This document shows, one piece after another, positions 34,320 to 43,202 of a stretch of DNA of 64,000 nt (positions within the stretch are counted from its first letter, which is position 1; each line of letters opens with the position of its first letter). The notes beneath the pieces were generated by a model. It saw only the letters and a list, made by a program, of their open reading frames with translations. It made no database searches and was not told the DNA's origin. The DNA lies in contig JACRLZ010000001.1 in NCBI GenBank assembly GCA_016235125.1, positions 484,645-548,644 of the forward strand, in the 5' to 3' direction. A program made the position numbers and the translations under genes. The stretch is from Sphingobacteriales bacterium. Its GTDB lineage: Bacteria > Bacteroidota > Bacteroidia > Chitinophagales > Chitinophagaceae.

Positions 34320-34395
34320 CCAGAAGTATGAAGTCAGACATGGATACTCCAACAGCTTTTTCAGACTTCATGCATCCTGCTTCCGACTTCATTGC
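34320..34395. repeat. GAAGTATGAAGTCAGA-type inverted repeat between ftsX and the DUF3098 gene
   Basis: AGAAGTATGAAGTCAGAC at 34322-34339 is partly complementary to TTCAGACTTCATGCATC around 34363-34379 and CCGACTTCATTGC at 34383-34395. A related GGTATGAAGTCAGA occurs at 43838-43851. The repeat could fold into a hairpin between the two genes. Confidence 0.5.
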
Positions 34396-34429
34396 TTTTT
34401 CCTATATTGCATCTCTAAATTTTTCAAGA

Positions 34430-34678
34430 ATGAGTGATCAGAAGGCGCCTGCAATGTTCAGCCGTGAAAATTATATGTGGATGCTGATCGGGCTTGTGGT
34501 AATGGCAATTGGGATGTTCCTGTTATCAGGCGGGGCGAGTAATAGTGACCCGAAAGTTTTTGATAAAGATGCTGTTTACGGCACCACCCGTATTACCATT
34601 GCGCCAATCGTAATATTGGCAGGATTGGTAATTGAGATCTATGCCATTTTTAAAAAGCCCAAAGAAAAGGTTGGTTGA
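34430..34678 (+). CDS. DUF3098 family membrane protein
   Basis: 82 residues from the ATG at 34430; the longer frame from 34304 reads through ftsX end and a repeat. Two membrane segments (MWMLIGLVVMAIGMFLLSGG and ITIAPIVILAGLVIEIYAIF) flank a short loop with SNSDPKVFDKDAVYGTTR, the DUF3098 pattern. Function unknown. It sits between ftsX and uppP, where this family is usually found in the phylum. Confidence 0.88.
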   Translation: MSDQKAPAMFSRENYMWMLIGLVVMAIGMFLLSGGASNSDPKVFDKDAVYGTTRITIAPIVILAGLVIEIYAIFKKPKEKVG

Positions 34679-34749
34679 TTCACAGATAAATAAATAAGTT
34701 TACAAGGCGATGCTCATCATGTATCGCCTTATTTTTTAAAATCTTTTCA

Positions 34750-35574
34750 ATGGGTATTGCTGAAGCAATCATTCTTGCAGTTGTAGAAGGACTTACCGAG
34801 TTTCTGCCGGTATCTTCCACAGGGCATATGATCATCACCAGTTCCATGCTGGGGATACAAAGAGATGAATTCACCAAACTATTTGAAGTGTCTATCCAGT
34901 TCGGGGCCATACTGGCTGTGGTAATATTATATGGAAGAAAATTTTTTGAGTTTCGCCGCTGGCAATTCTATGCAAAACTGATTGTAGGTGTTATTCCCGC
35001 ATTGATATTGGGTTATTTATTTTCTGATCAGATTGATACATTGCTTGAAAGTCCAACCACGGTGGCCATTGCCATGCTTGCCGGTGGATTGATATTGATG
35101 TTTATTGATAATGTTTTTAAAAAGCCAACAATTGAATCAGATGACCAGGTAACTTATCCCAAAGCATTTATTGTGGGTTTATTTCAAACTATTGCCATGA
35201 TACCCGGAGTAAGCCGGAGCGCCGCCAGCATTATCGGGGGCATGTCGCAGAAATTCACAAGATTCCTGGCAGCAGAGTTTTCTTTTTTCCTTGCTGTTCC
35301 CACCATGTTTGCCGCATCAGTTTATTCATTATTTGTAAAAAAATGGTCGTATGAAGGAGTGACCAGAACAGGTTATGATATTATCACTTCCACTTCCGAA
35401 AACACCCTTTCATTCATTGTAGGCAATGTGGTGGCTTTTGTTGTAGCAATGGTTGCCATCCGTTTTTTTCTTAACTATCTGAAGGTATATGGTTTTAAGA
35501 TATTTGGTATTTACCGCATAATTGCCGGAATAGCATTGTTGATCATGCTGCTTACCAAAGTAATTGAAGCCTGA
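34750..35574 (+). CDS. uppP: Undecaprenyl-diphosphatase
   Basis: 274 residues. It dephosphorylates undecaprenyl pyrophosphate to recycle the lipid carrier for cell-wall synthesis, at the outer face of the inner membrane. The two active-site motifs are visible: EGLTEFLPVSSTGHMI near residue 17 and PGVSRSAASIIGGM near residue 155. About eight membrane segments. It follows DUF3098 by 71 bases. Confidence 0.96.
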   Translation: MGIAEAIILAVVEGLTEFLPVSSTGHMIITSSMLGIQRDEFTKLFEVSIQFGAILAVVILYGRKFFEFRRWQFYAKLIVGVIPALILGYLFSDQIDTLLESPTTVAIAMLAGGLILMFIDNVFKKPTIESDDQVTYPKAFIVGLFQTIAMIPGVSRSAASIIGGMSQKFTRFLAAEFSFFLAVPTMFAASVYSLFVKKWSYEGVTRTGYDIITSTSENTLSFIVGNVVAFVVAMVAIRFFLNYLKVYGFKIFGIYRIIAGIALLIMLLTKVIEA

Positions 35575-35598
35575 TTTTAAATCACTAAAACAATTAAT

Positions 35599-36087
35599 AT
35601 GAGGTCAGTTTATTTATTATTGCTATTGACATTTGCTTTCACAGCCTGCACTAATTATGGAAAGAAAGTTTCCATAGATGGTTCAAAAGGTGAAGTGTAT
35701 TACAAAGGGGATGCTGTATCCAAAAAAGATGCTGAAAAACTCGGAAAGTATCTTAAAAATGATGTGCCTTATTTCGATAATGAAAGAAGAAAAAGCATTC
35801 AGTTGATGAAAGCAAAAGACGGAGGCTATGATATCCGGTTTGCAGTAGATAAGAAAAAACTGGAACAAACACCCGAAGCCATTGAATCATTTGAGCAAAT
35901 AGGCGCCGCCCTTTCAATTGACCTTTATAATAATGAGCCAGTAAATATTTTGCTCACCGATACAAGATTTAAAGATTTCAAAACAATTCCTTTTAATAAA
36001 GAAACTGTGAGGAAACTGATGGAAAAACTTAAGTCCGCTGCAGAACAAAATGAACCTGCTGAAGAGCCAGTTGGTACCGGAAATTAG
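35599..36087 (+). CDS. Putative lipoprotein of unknown function
   Basis: 162 residues. A signal peptide with lipobox (LLLLTFAFTAC; Cys17) is followed by a domain with VSIDGSKGEVYYKGDAVSKKDAEKLGKYLK, SIQLMKAKDGGYDIRFAVDKK and VNILLTDTRFKDFKTIPFN. No known family was recognised, although the pattern of 'GEVYYKG-AVSKKDAEKLG' suggests a small conserved Bacteroidota lipoprotein. It follows uppP by 24 bases on the same strand and ends at a terminator. Confidence 0.8.
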   Translation: MRSVYLLLLLTFAFTACTNYGKKVSIDGSKGEVYYKGDAVSKKDAEKLGKYLKNDVPYFDNERRKSIQLMKAKDGGYDIRFAVDKKKLEQTPEAIESFEQIGAALSIDLYNNEPVNILLTDTRFKDFKTIPFNKETVRKLMEKLKSAAEQNEPAEEPVGTGN

Positions 36088-36109
36088 TATTTGCATATAC
36101 GTTTGCAAG

Positions 36110-36134
36110 AAGCGGTTTTTCCTGAAAGCCGCTT
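36110..36134 (+). terminator. Terminator after the uppP-lipoprotein cluster
   Basis: AAGCGG (36110-36115) pairs with CCGCTT (36129-36134), extended by T/A pairs inside, then TTCTTTTTT follows. It separates the cluster from the MFS gene. Confidence 0.8.
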
Positions 36135-36186
36135 TTCTTTTTTAGATTCAGTTCAAAGTCATATTTTGCTGACAAGATTATTGGTT

Positions 36187-37494
36187 ATGCAAACGGCTTC
36201 AAAAAAAGTAGTGAATGGCTGGGCGATGTACGACTGGGCCAACAGCGTTTATAATTTAGTGATCACTTCCACTGTTTTTCCTGCATATTTCGAAGCTATT
36301 ACCGGCGATGGAAATGAAGCCACCAAACAGGACACGGTTATATTTCTTGGAAGGGAGTTTGTGAACACCTCCTTATACAATTATACCCTTGCTTTCAGTT
36401 TTTTGCTGATTGCCGTCATGCTTCCGCTTTTATCTTCCATTGCCGACTATAAAGGCAATAAAAAAAGTTTTCTCCGCTTTTTTATGACGATGGGCAGCAT
36501 CGCCTGCAGCACTATGTTCTTTTTTGATAAGAACAATCTGTGGCTGGGTATAGTATGCATGATCTTTGCCTGTATCGGCAGTTGGGCAGGATTGGTTTTT
36601 TATAATTCCTATTTACCTGAAATAGCTGCGCCGCAAGACAGGGATCGCATCAGCGCAAAGGGCTTTGCCTACGGTTATGTAGGCAGTGTGCTGCTGCAAC
36701 TGGTAAGTTTTGCCCTGATATTAAAACATGAAATGTGGGGCATCAGCGATGGGTTTGCTTCACAGCTTTCTTTTTTATTAGTAGGCATCTGGTGGTTTGT
36801 GTTCGGAAATTTTTCACTAAACCGGTTGCCAAAAACCATTCCTGCCGGTGAAGGCATACCCAAAGGTCTGCTGAGCGACGGATATAAAGAATTAAAAAAA
36901 GTAGCCCGGCAGCTGGTGCATATACCGGTGCTGAAAAGATTTTTACTCTCTTTCTTTTTTATCAGTATGGGTGTGCAGACGGTAATGCTCGCAGCCACCC
37001 TCTACGGAAAAAGTGAACTGCAGATTGAAACGCAAAGCCTGATCATCGCCATTCTCATCATACAGCTCATAGCCATACCCGGAGCTTTTGCCATCGCTGG
37101 CTTGTCAAGAAGAACCAGTAATATGTTTGCGCTGATGGTCTGCATATTTGTGTGGATTGGTGTTTGTATTGCTGCCTATCTTATTCCGGCAAAAAACAGT
37201 ATTGCCTTTTATTCGCTGGCAGCTATTGTCGGTTTTGTAATGGGTGGCATTCAGTCGCTTTGCCGCTCCACTTATGCCAAACTGATGCCTGAAACAAGAG
37301 ATACTGCATCCTTTTTCAGTTTTTATGATGTGTCGGAAAAAATTGCTATCGTCATAGGAATGTTCAGCTTTGGGTTCATCACTGAGCTCACCGGTTCGCA
37401 ACGGAATGCCGTGCTGGCTCTGATGATATTTTTTATTATTGCACTGGTGTTTTTGTTATTTACACAATGGGCTATTAAAAAAAAGAATCCCTGA
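36187..37494 (+). CDS. MFS transporter, UMF1 family
   Basis: 435 residues from the ATG at 36187, where the family's N-terminus is (VNGWAMYDWANSVYNLVITSTVFPAYFEA); the frame from 36091 overlaps the terminator. Twelve membrane segments are expected. Typical UMF1 landmarks are the WAMYDWANS start, SSIADYKGNKKSFLRFF, YNSYLPEIAAPQDRDRISAKGFAYGYVGS and GGIQSLCRSTYAKLMPE. The family includes Atg22-like exporters of small molecules; the substrate cannot be read. Confidence 0.9.
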   Translation: MQTASKKVVNGWAMYDWANSVYNLVITSTVFPAYFEAITGDGNEATKQDTVIFLGREFVNTSLYNYTLAFSFLLIAVMLPLLSSIADYKGNKKSFLRFFMTMGSIACSTMFFFDKNNLWLGIVCMIFACIGSWAGLVFYNSYLPEIAAPQDRDRISAKGFAYGYVGSVLLQLVSFALILKHEMWGISDGFASQLSFLLVGIWWFVFGNFSLNRLPKTIPAGEGIPKGLLSDGYKELKKVARQLVHIPVLKRFLLSFFFISMGVQTVMLAATLYGKSELQIETQSLIIAILIIQLIAIPGAFAIAGLSRRTSNMFALMVCIFVWIGVCIAAYLIPAKNSIAFYSLAAIVGFVMGGIQSLCRSTYAKLMPETRDTASFFSFYDVSEKIAIVIGMFSFGFITELTGSQRNAVLALMIFFIIALVFLLFTQWAIKKKNP

Positions 37495-37508
37495 ATTCAA
37501 ACATAATT

Positions 37509-38567
37509 ATGAAAAAATATTTCTTGGCACAAGCAGCATTTCTGCAGGCATTTTTTTGTGTTGGCCAACAAAAAAATGACAACTCCCTGCTGTGGAGAAT
37601 CGACAGCAAGAACAGAGATGAGCCTTCCTATCTGTTTGGCACTATTCATATGCCCCAAAAAAAATTCCTGGTTTATTCGGATTCGGTTTACTCAGCCATA
37701 CAGCATACAAATACATTTTATTCTGAGATCGATTTTTTGAACCAGTCTTTTTTCAGTAATCCGGAGACGATTGAGTTTTTAGAAGAAAAAGGAAGGTATG
37801 TTGACTCTTTACAAAAAACGGATGCATGGAAAAATCTCATACGCCGGGTAAATAAAAATTATAATATCAATCTTGACCCTGAAAAACCGGATGAGTTTGT
37901 AGAATACAGTCAGACATTATTGAGTTCCTACTTTGATGCAGAGGCAGACGTAACAGTGCCTGATATAATGCTGGCTCAACATGCTTCTTCCTTAGGCAAA
38001 AAGACCGGGGGCCTTGAAACTTACGTTTTACAATTCCGGATGTTATATGATATACTCGGTGCGAGGCTGAGTGATACAACTATGCAATTGGAAGACGAAG
38101 GTGAATTGCTGGCGCAAATGAAAAAATTTTATCTGAATGAAAATATTGACAGCATCATTACAGTGGTTGAAAACATAAATCCAACCTATCGTAAAATAGT
38201 TTTTGATGATAGAAATAAAACTATGGCAGATTCCATAGAAAAGCATTTAGCCGAAAGCCCGGGTTTCTTTGCCGTAGGAGTAGGTCATTTGGTCGGTAAG
38301 GCAGGAGTTCTTGAATGGCTTCGCAAAAAAGGATTTACAGTTAGTCCCGTACATTCAGAAAATAAAATTTCAATGCTTATCATTAATGATATGATGCGAA
38401 TCTATAAAAAGAAAGCTGCAACTATAGAAGATGGGAAAATAATCCAGGAAGGTATAAAGGATGTGGAGGTAGAACTTCCGCCGCCGCCAAAGCAAGATCC
38501 GCCTAAAGTAGAAATGAAAGAAGTGAAACCCGATAAGAAAAAGACTAAAACAAAAGAACAGCAGTGA
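37509..38567 (+). CDS. TraB/GumN family protein
   Basis: 352 residues with a cleavable signal peptide (MKKYFLAQAAFLQAFFCVGQ). Family landmarks are LLWRIDSKNRDEPSYLFGTIHMP near residue 28, FYSEIDF, and the C-terminal FFAVGVGHLVGKAGVLEWLRKKGF. The two histidine/glutamate motifs (GTIH and GxGH) are thought to form a metalloprotease-like site (Tiki-related fold). A charged, Lys- and Pro-rich tail ends the protein. Its stop codon overlaps the start of the next gene (GTGA), so both are translated in a coupled fashion. Confidence 0.88.
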   Translation: MKKYFLAQAAFLQAFFCVGQQKNDNSLLWRIDSKNRDEPSYLFGTIHMPQKKFLVYSDSVYSAIQHTNTFYSEIDFLNQSFFSNPETIEFLEEKGRYVDSLQKTDAWKNLIRRVNKNYNINLDPEKPDEFVEYSQTLLSSYFDAEADVTVPDIMLAQHASSLGKKTGGLETYVLQFRMLYDILGARLSDTTMQLEDEGELLAQMKKFYLNENIDSIITVVENINPTYRKIVFDDRNKTMADSIEKHLAESPGFFAVGVGHLVGKAGVLEWLRKKGFTVSPVHSENKISMLIINDMMRIYKKKAATIEDGKIIQEGIKDVEVELPPPPKQDPPKVEMKEVKPDKKKTKTKEQQ

Positions 38568-39424
38568 AACTCTATACGATCAATACCGGTTATTTCAAAC
38601 TCGACGGTGGCGCCATGTTTGGCGTGGTGCCAAAAAGCATGTGGAATAAGATCAACCCGGCTGATGAAAATAATTTATGCTCCTGGGCATTAAGGTGTTT
38701 GCTGATTGAGGATGGCAACCGGTTGATATTAATTGATAACGGCAATGGTGACAAGCAGGATGCAAAATTTTTCAGTCATTATTACCTGCATGGTGATGAT
38801 ACACTGGATAAATCGCTGACCAAATATGGTTTTCACCGGGATGATATCACGGATGCTTTTCTCACCCACCTCCATTTTGATCATTGCGGTGGCTCCATCA
38901 GCCGGGAGGGTGACAAGCTTGTTCCCACCTTTAAGAATGCAACTTACTGGAGCAATAAAAAGCACTGGGACTGGGCGGTAAATCCTAATGAAAGAGAGAA
39001 AGCTTCTTTTCTGAAAGAAAATATTTTGCCGATCGAAGAAAGTGGCAGGTTGAAACATATTGAAGTGGGTGAAAGTAAAGAAGGAAAATTGGGTTCAACT
39101 GTTTTTACTGAAAATATTTCTGTTCGCTTTGTAAGCGGCCATACCGAAAGCATGATGCTGCCACAAATAAAGTACAAAGACAAAACAATTGTGTATATGG
39201 CCGACCTGCTGCCATCACAGGGACACATCCCGCTTCCTTATGTAATGGCTTATGATATGTTCCCGCTGACAACATTGAATGAAAAAAAATCTTTTCTGAA
39301 AGAAGCTCTTGAAGGGGACTATATTCTTTTTTTCGAACATGACCGGGAATATGAATGCTGCAACCTGCAGCAAACCGAAAAAGGTATCCGGCCAAAAGAT
39401 TTTTTCAAACTGGAAGAGATTTAG
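38564..39424 (+). CDS. Metallo-beta-lactamase-fold hydrolase
   Basis: 286 residues from a GTG at 38564 that overlaps the TGA of the TraB/GumN gene. The zinc motif is THLHFDHCGG (HxHxDH), with FVSGHTESMMLPQ and YMADLLPSQGHIPLPYVMAYD supplying further ligands. The closest group by pattern is the AHL-lactonase/quinolone-type MBL hydrolases (N-terminal LYTINTGYFKLDGGAMFGVVP). A substrate is not determined. No signal peptide is seen, so it is cytoplasmic, unlike its upstream partner. Confidence 0.87.
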   Translation: MKLYTINTGYFKLDGGAMFGVVPKSMWNKINPADENNLCSWALRCLLIEDGNRLILIDNGNGDKQDAKFFSHYYLHGDDTLDKSLTKYGFHRDDITDAFLTHLHFDHCGGSISREGDKLVPTFKNATYWSNKKHWDWAVNPNEREKASFLKENILPIEESGRLKHIEVGESKEGKLGSTVFTENISVRFVSGHTESMMLPQIKYKDKTIVYMADLLPSQGHIPLPYVMAYDMFPLTTLNEKKSFLKEALEGDYILFFEHDREYECCNLQQTEKGIRPKDFFKLEEI

Positions 39425-39510
39425 ACTAAAAGTTTAAAGAATAAAAAAGAGGAAAGAGAATTTAAGAAGAACCTCTCATTATCTCATTCTTCTCCTTTAA
39501 CTTCTTAGCC

Positions 39511-40332
39511 TTATTTTCTTTTGATCAGAGATGTCAAAGGATGTCTTAGATTAGAATGGCTCATCATATCAATCTTTACTTTGCCTACCACCAACGGACT
39601 TTCCACTCTCACAGGAATATGGTTCAGATCATCGGTAACCCATACCGTCATATTTTCTCCTCCATCAAAAATTTCGCCTTTCAGCAACAGCGGCTTCAGC
39701 TTTATTGCCCTGAATTTTCCATAGCGGGTTTTTATTTCTTCTTTGCCCATATAGCGGATATACATATTGAACACTTCATTATCGAGAAACATGGAAAAGG
39801 GAATTTTATCTTCCGGCCTGAGCTGTGAAAAGTCAAGATTGCGGGCATAATACATGGCGCTTACCACATCCTGCACACAGGCGGGTACCTTAAACACACC
39901 ATCGGTGGTTACGGCTGTGTTCGCTGTTTTATTAAAAGTTATGTTCTGGTATTTTTTATACCCTCCTTCATTTACATTCCGAATAAATTTTAATGGCTGC
40001 ATGGTAAGGGTGTCAATGTACGTTTCATATTTATCTCTTACATGATAGATCCAGTCGTAAGATGAATTGGTTTTTCCTTCCCCGGTAATATGATACACCG
40101 GCCGGTTGTTTATCGTTTCCAGTTTGCTGGTAAAAGTGGCATTACCCGCATTTACATAAATACCTGCCACCGCATAGTAAACGGTGAACACTACTTCTTC
40201 TTCTACATTAAATGAGATATTCCTGATACCGCAAAAATTATCCTGGGGAACCAGGGAACCTGTTTTATTTGCTTTAAAAGAAAAACTGAATAATGCCAAA
40301 AGAAAAGGTATAAGTAACTTAAATCGTTTCAT
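39511..40332 (-). CDS. DUF3108 family secreted protein
   Basis: 273 residues. The N-terminal signal peptide is MKRFKLLIPFLLALFSFSF. The DUF3108 fold is indicated by EVVFTVYYAVAGIYVNAGNATFTSK, YHITGEGKTNSSYDWIYHVRDKYETYIDTLTMQPLKFIRNVNEGGYKK (landmarks within a longer run), IPFSMFLDNEVFNMYIRYMG and MTVWVTDDLNHIPVRVES. The fold resembles LolA/LppX-type lipid binders. It overlaps the upstream flippase-like gene by 14 bases on the same strand, so both are probably made together and may act on a lipid. Confidence 0.85.
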   Translation of the reverse strand: MKRFKLLIPFLLALFSFSFKANKTGSLVPQDNFCGIRNISFNVEEEVVFTVYYAVAGIYVNAGNATFTSKLETINNRPVYHITGEGKTNSSYDWIYHVRDKYETYIDTLTMQPLKFIRNVNEGGYKKYQNITFNKTANTAVTTDGVFKVPACVQDVVSAMYYARNLDFSQLRPEDKIPFSMFLDNEVFNMYIRYMGKEEIKTRYGKFRAIKLKPLLLKGEIFDGGENMTVWVTDDLNHIPVRVESPLVVGKVKIDMMSHSNLRHPLTSLIKRK

Positions 40333-41317
40333 CTTTATTCCTGTATATTTTTTTAATACTTAATATCAATAAACTGCCGATAATCGCCGGGATGATCAGG
40401 TTGATAACCCATATACCGGCTGCTGTAAATCCGATGCCCAGTTTGTTGGGGCTATACAGCATCATGATCGTTGTTATCACTGCTCCCCGCTGCACCAATT
40501 CTGTGATGGTAATAGATGGTATAACCGCCATCACCAAAAAAGACACACTCACTGCCCAAAAAGCCTGCCACCATGCCACATCCACTTCAAATAAACGAAA
40601 CAGCAGGTAATATTGTAACACAAAAACAAGGAACCGCAATGCTGATAATGACAATAACCGTATCAGCAATGTTGCTTTAAAATCTTCCAATGCCCTTACC
40701 AGGTAAGCAAAGCGGCTGCTCCCCGGCAGACGATCGATCCATTTTATTATCCACGATAAGCGAAAATAAAATAATGTTAAAGCAAATGTGGTTGCACCCA
40801 CTCCATAAATTATTACCTGCATCCACAAGGAGGAGATCAGTTGTTCCGCTTCAATCCTTGACCTCATAATCAACAACCCGATACCTCCCATCAATAAAGT
40901 GATGAGAAGCTGGCTGATGCTGCCGACAATCGTAATGGAGATGGTCTTTAACCTGTTTCCCTCATCCATATACAATACTCTTCCAAAATATTCCCCCACC
41001 CTGTTTGGCATGCTTACCGAAAATGATGTTCCCGATAAAACAGCTTTAAATGCCTTAATAAAACTCACCTGCTGAACAGGCCTTACAGAAATTTTCCATT
41101 TGATAGCTTCAAGAGACCAGTTGACAATCATTAAAAAAATAACGGCAACAAGATTCCACAACATCGGGCCTTGCAGAGAACTCCGGATATTTTGCCATGC
41201 CTCTTCAAGATTCGATTGTCTCTTTATTTGTTGGTAGATGGACCATGAAAGCCAGATAAACAGCAAGGGGCCGAGGAAATAATTGATAAAGATTTTGATA
41301 TTTTTGTTCAGCTTCAT
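40319..41317 (-). CDS. LPG synthase-like (flippase) transmembrane protein
   Basis: 332 residues from the ATG at 41317 (MKLNKNIKIFINYFLGPLLF). It belongs to the lysylphosphatidylglycerol synthase transmembrane family: FVSMPNRVGEYFGRVLYMDEGNR-like motif (here SVSMPNRVGEYFGRVLYMDE), about eight membrane helices, and VMAVIPSITITELVQRGAV near the end. Proteins of this type move lipids between leaflets. The start overlaps the upstream part of the divergent ruvC frame, so ruvC is taken from its internal TTG. It is followed by DUF3108 with a 14-base overlap. Confidence 0.85.
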   Translation of the reverse strand: MKLNKNIKIFINYFLGPLLFIWLSWSIYQQIKRQSNLEEAWQNIRSSLQGPMLWNLVAVIFLMIVNWSLEAIKWKISVRPVQQVSFIKAFKAVLSGTSFSVSMPNRVGEYFGRVLYMDEGNRLKTISITIVGSISQLLITLLMGGIGLLIMRSRIEAEQLISSLWMQVIIYGVGATTFALTLFYFRLSWIIKWIDRLPGSSRFAYLVRALEDFKATLLIRLLSLSALRFLVFVLQYYLLFRLFEVDVAWWQAFWAVSVSFLVMAVIPSITITELVQRGAVITTIMMLYSPNKLGIGFTAAGIWVINLIIPAIIGSLLILSIKKIYRNKDETI

Positions 41318-41339
41318 TATTTGTAAAAATACTTCCTGT

Positions 41340-41906
41340 TTGCAAAAGCCTTCTAAAATAATCCTTGGCATTGACCCCGGAACCCTGATCATGGGTTATG
41401 GTTTAATTGCTGTTAAAGGCAATCAGGTATCTGTATTGGAATTGGGTGTTTTAAAACCGGGGAAAGTAAAAGACAGTTATAAAAAACTGCAACTTATTTT
41501 TAATACGGTAAGCGGTCTCATCACTAAATACCAGCCGGATGAATTTGCTATTGAAGCGCCATTCTTTGGAAAAAATGTACAAAGCATGCTGAAACTGGGC
41601 AGGGCGCAGGGTGTGGCCATTGCTGCAGCCATGCGGCATGGGTTGGAAGTGGTGGAGTATTCTCCCAAAAAAGTAAAACAATCTGTTACCGGCAATGGCA
41701 ATGCTGCCAAAGAACAGGTGTGGAAAATGCTGAAACAATTATTACAGATAAAAGAAGAACCGAAACATTTTGATGCTACAGATGCATTGGCGGTGGCTTT
41801 ATGTCATCATTACCAAACTTGTTCACTTGTTGGTAAAATCACCAAAGGATTTAAGGGATGGAATGAGTTTATTAAAAAGAATCCTGACAGGCTTATTAAA
41901 AAATAA
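41340..41906 (+). CDS. ruvC: Crossover junction endodeoxyribonuclease RuvC
   Basis: 188 residues from a TTG at 41340 (LQKPSKIILGIDPGT...), chosen because the longer frame to 41283 overlaps the divergent flippase-like gene and adds non-conserved hydrophobic residues. RuvC cuts Holliday junctions. The catalytic acids are in ILGIDPGTLIMGYG, FAIEAPFFGKNVQSMLKLGRAQG, and FDATDALAVALCHH; YSPKKVKQSVTGNGNAAKEQV is another signature. Length after this start fits the family. Confidence 0.93.
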   Translation: MQKPSKIILGIDPGTLIMGYGLIAVKGNQVSVLELGVLKPGKVKDSYKKLQLIFNTVSGLITKYQPDEFAIEAPFFGKNVQSMLKLGRAQGVAIAAAMRHGLEVVEYSPKKVKQSVTGNGNAAKEQVWKMLKQLLQIKEEPKHFDATDALAVALCHHYQTCSLVGKITKGFKGWNEFIKKNPDRLIKK

Positions 41907-41943
41907 ATTGACCAACCGGATGACACAACGATGAACTTATTTT

Positions 41944-42046
41944 TACCACATAGGGTCATAGAAACATAGGTTTCACATAGACCTGACTACGGCCGACAGG
42001 TTTCTATGTGTGTATTTTCTACTGTGTGCTATGTGCCTATGTGGTA
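41944..42046. repeat. Nested CACATAG inverted repeat (MITE-like)
   Basis: Terminal 11-bp perfect inverted repeats TACCACATAGG (41944-41954) and CCTATGTGGTA (42036-42046). Inside are further copies: CATAGAAACATAGG, CACATAGACCTG and CAGGTTTCTATGTG. The 103-base element lies between ruvC and the HIT gene and has no ORF. The CACATAG/CTATGTG units make a layered hairpin. Confidence 0.85.
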
Positions 42047-42087
42047 CCATTCTTAGGTTGCTATAAACGGGCAGTCATTAAAAATAA

Positions 42088-42477
42088 TTACAATTTCGCC
42101 AGAATTTTCTCCTGCACTTTCTTCAAACTTTCATCCGATGCTTTTGATTTATGCTGTGTAAAATTCAGATCATTGGATGAATTGATGGGAACCAGGTGCA
42201 GATGTGCATGTGGCACTTCCAGCCCGATCACACTGATACCGCAACGGTTGCAGTTGAATGCTTTTTCAATTGCATGAGCAATGGGTTTTGCAAACACAAA
42301 CATTTCGCTTAAATATTCATCCTTCAAATCAAAGAATTTATCCGTCTCTGTTTTTGGCACCACCAGCACATGCCCTTCCCGCAGTGGGAAGATATCGAGA
42401 AAGGCAAAGAACTTATCATTCTCTGCAATTTTATACGAAGGAATTTCGCCTGCAATGATTTTTGAAAAGATTGTCAT
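42088..42477 (-). CDS. HIT family nucleotide-binding protein
   Basis: 129 residues from the ATG at 42477 (MTIFSKIIAGEIPSYKIAEND is the conserved family start); the frame to 42558 is non-conserved. The histidine triad is PHAHLHLVP near residue 96, and DIFPLREGHVLVVPK is the other hallmark. Proteins of this type hydrolyse dinucleotide or aminoacyl-adenylate substrates in the cytoplasm. It lies next to greA on the same strand. Confidence 0.93.
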   Translation of the reverse strand: MTIFSKIIAGEIPSYKIAENDKFFAFLDIFPLREGHVLVVPKTETDKFFDLKDEYLSEMFVFAKPIAHAIEKAFNCNRCGISVIGLEVPHAHLHLVPINSSNDLNFTQHKSKASDESLKKVQEKILAKL

Positions 42478-42563
42478 GTCACCAAAGATTTTTGATTTAA
42501 GAGATAACAGGTAATATTTAATCCGCTTAAGCAACTTTTCAATATTACGTTGATGCAAAAATA

Positions 42564-42588
42564 AAAGTTCTGCTCATCACAGAACTTT
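42564..42588. terminator. Bidirectional terminator between greA and the HIT gene
   Basis: AAAGTTCTG (42564-42572) and CAGAACTTT (42580-42588) form a perfect 9-bp stem with a 7-base loop and T-rich tails on both sides. On the minus strand it closes greA. Confidence 0.85.
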
Positions 42589-42613
42589 TTAAATGATTTA
42601 ATGATACCGGAGT

Positions 42614-43087
42614 TTATGCAGAAATATTTTCAATTTTGAATTTAAGTATTCCGGCCGGAGCCTGTATTTCGGCTGTATCGCCAACCACTTTGCCCAATAT
42701 CCCTTTGCCTATCGGCGAAGTAACCGATATTTTACCGGCCTTGAGGTCGGCTTCTTTTTCACTGACAATTTTATAGGTCACCTGTTTTTTTGTATCCATG
42801 TTTGTCAGAGTAACTTTTGTAAGTATGGACACTTTACTGATATCAATACTTGACTCATCAATTACCCTTATGTTGGCAATAGAACCCTCAAGGGCCGCAA
42901 TTTTTGCTTCCAGCAAACCCTGTGATTCTTTGGCTGCATCATATTCTGCATTCTCTTTCAGATCCCCTTTTTCACGGGCATCAGCAATAGCACGGCTGGC
43001 AGCGGGGCGGTCCACTGTCCTCATTCGCTGTAATTCTGATTTCATTTGCTCCAGGGTCTCTTTCGTCACATATTGAATGTCGCTCAT
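42614..43087 (-). CDS. greA: Transcription elongation factor GreA
   Basis: 157 residues from the ATG at 43087 (MSDIQYVTKETLEQMKSELQRM). GreA rescues backtracked RNA polymerase by stimulating transcript cleavage. The coiled-coil with DAREKGDLKENAEYDAAKE is the family signature, and the C-terminal FKBP-like domain has SPIGKGILGKVVGDTAEIQAPAG. Normal length. Confidence 0.96.
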   Translation of the reverse strand: MSDIQYVTKETLEQMKSELQRMRTVDRPAASRAIADAREKGDLKENAEYDAAKESQGLLEAKIAALEGSIANIRVIDESSIDISKVSILTKVTLTNMDTKKQVTYKIVSEKEADLKAGKISVTSPIGKGILGKVVGDTAEIQAPAGILKFKIENISA

Positions 43088-43121
43088 ATTCGTCTTCTTT
43101 GAATTAAACAAAAAAAATAAC

Positions 43122-43147
43122 AACGCCTCAGTGGGAGCTGAAGCGTT
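43122..43147 (-). terminator. Terminator of the NTF2-like lipoprotein gene
   Basis: AACGCCTCAG (43122-43131) pairs with CTGAAGCGTT (43138-43147) with one G-U pair. On the minus strand it is followed by GTTATTTTTTTTG. It lies between the lipoprotein gene end (43203) and greA. Confidence 0.75.
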
Positions 43148-43202
43148 GCAGTATTATGAATCAAAGATAAAAAAATATTGGAATAAATCCAGTCTTCGGG
43201 TA

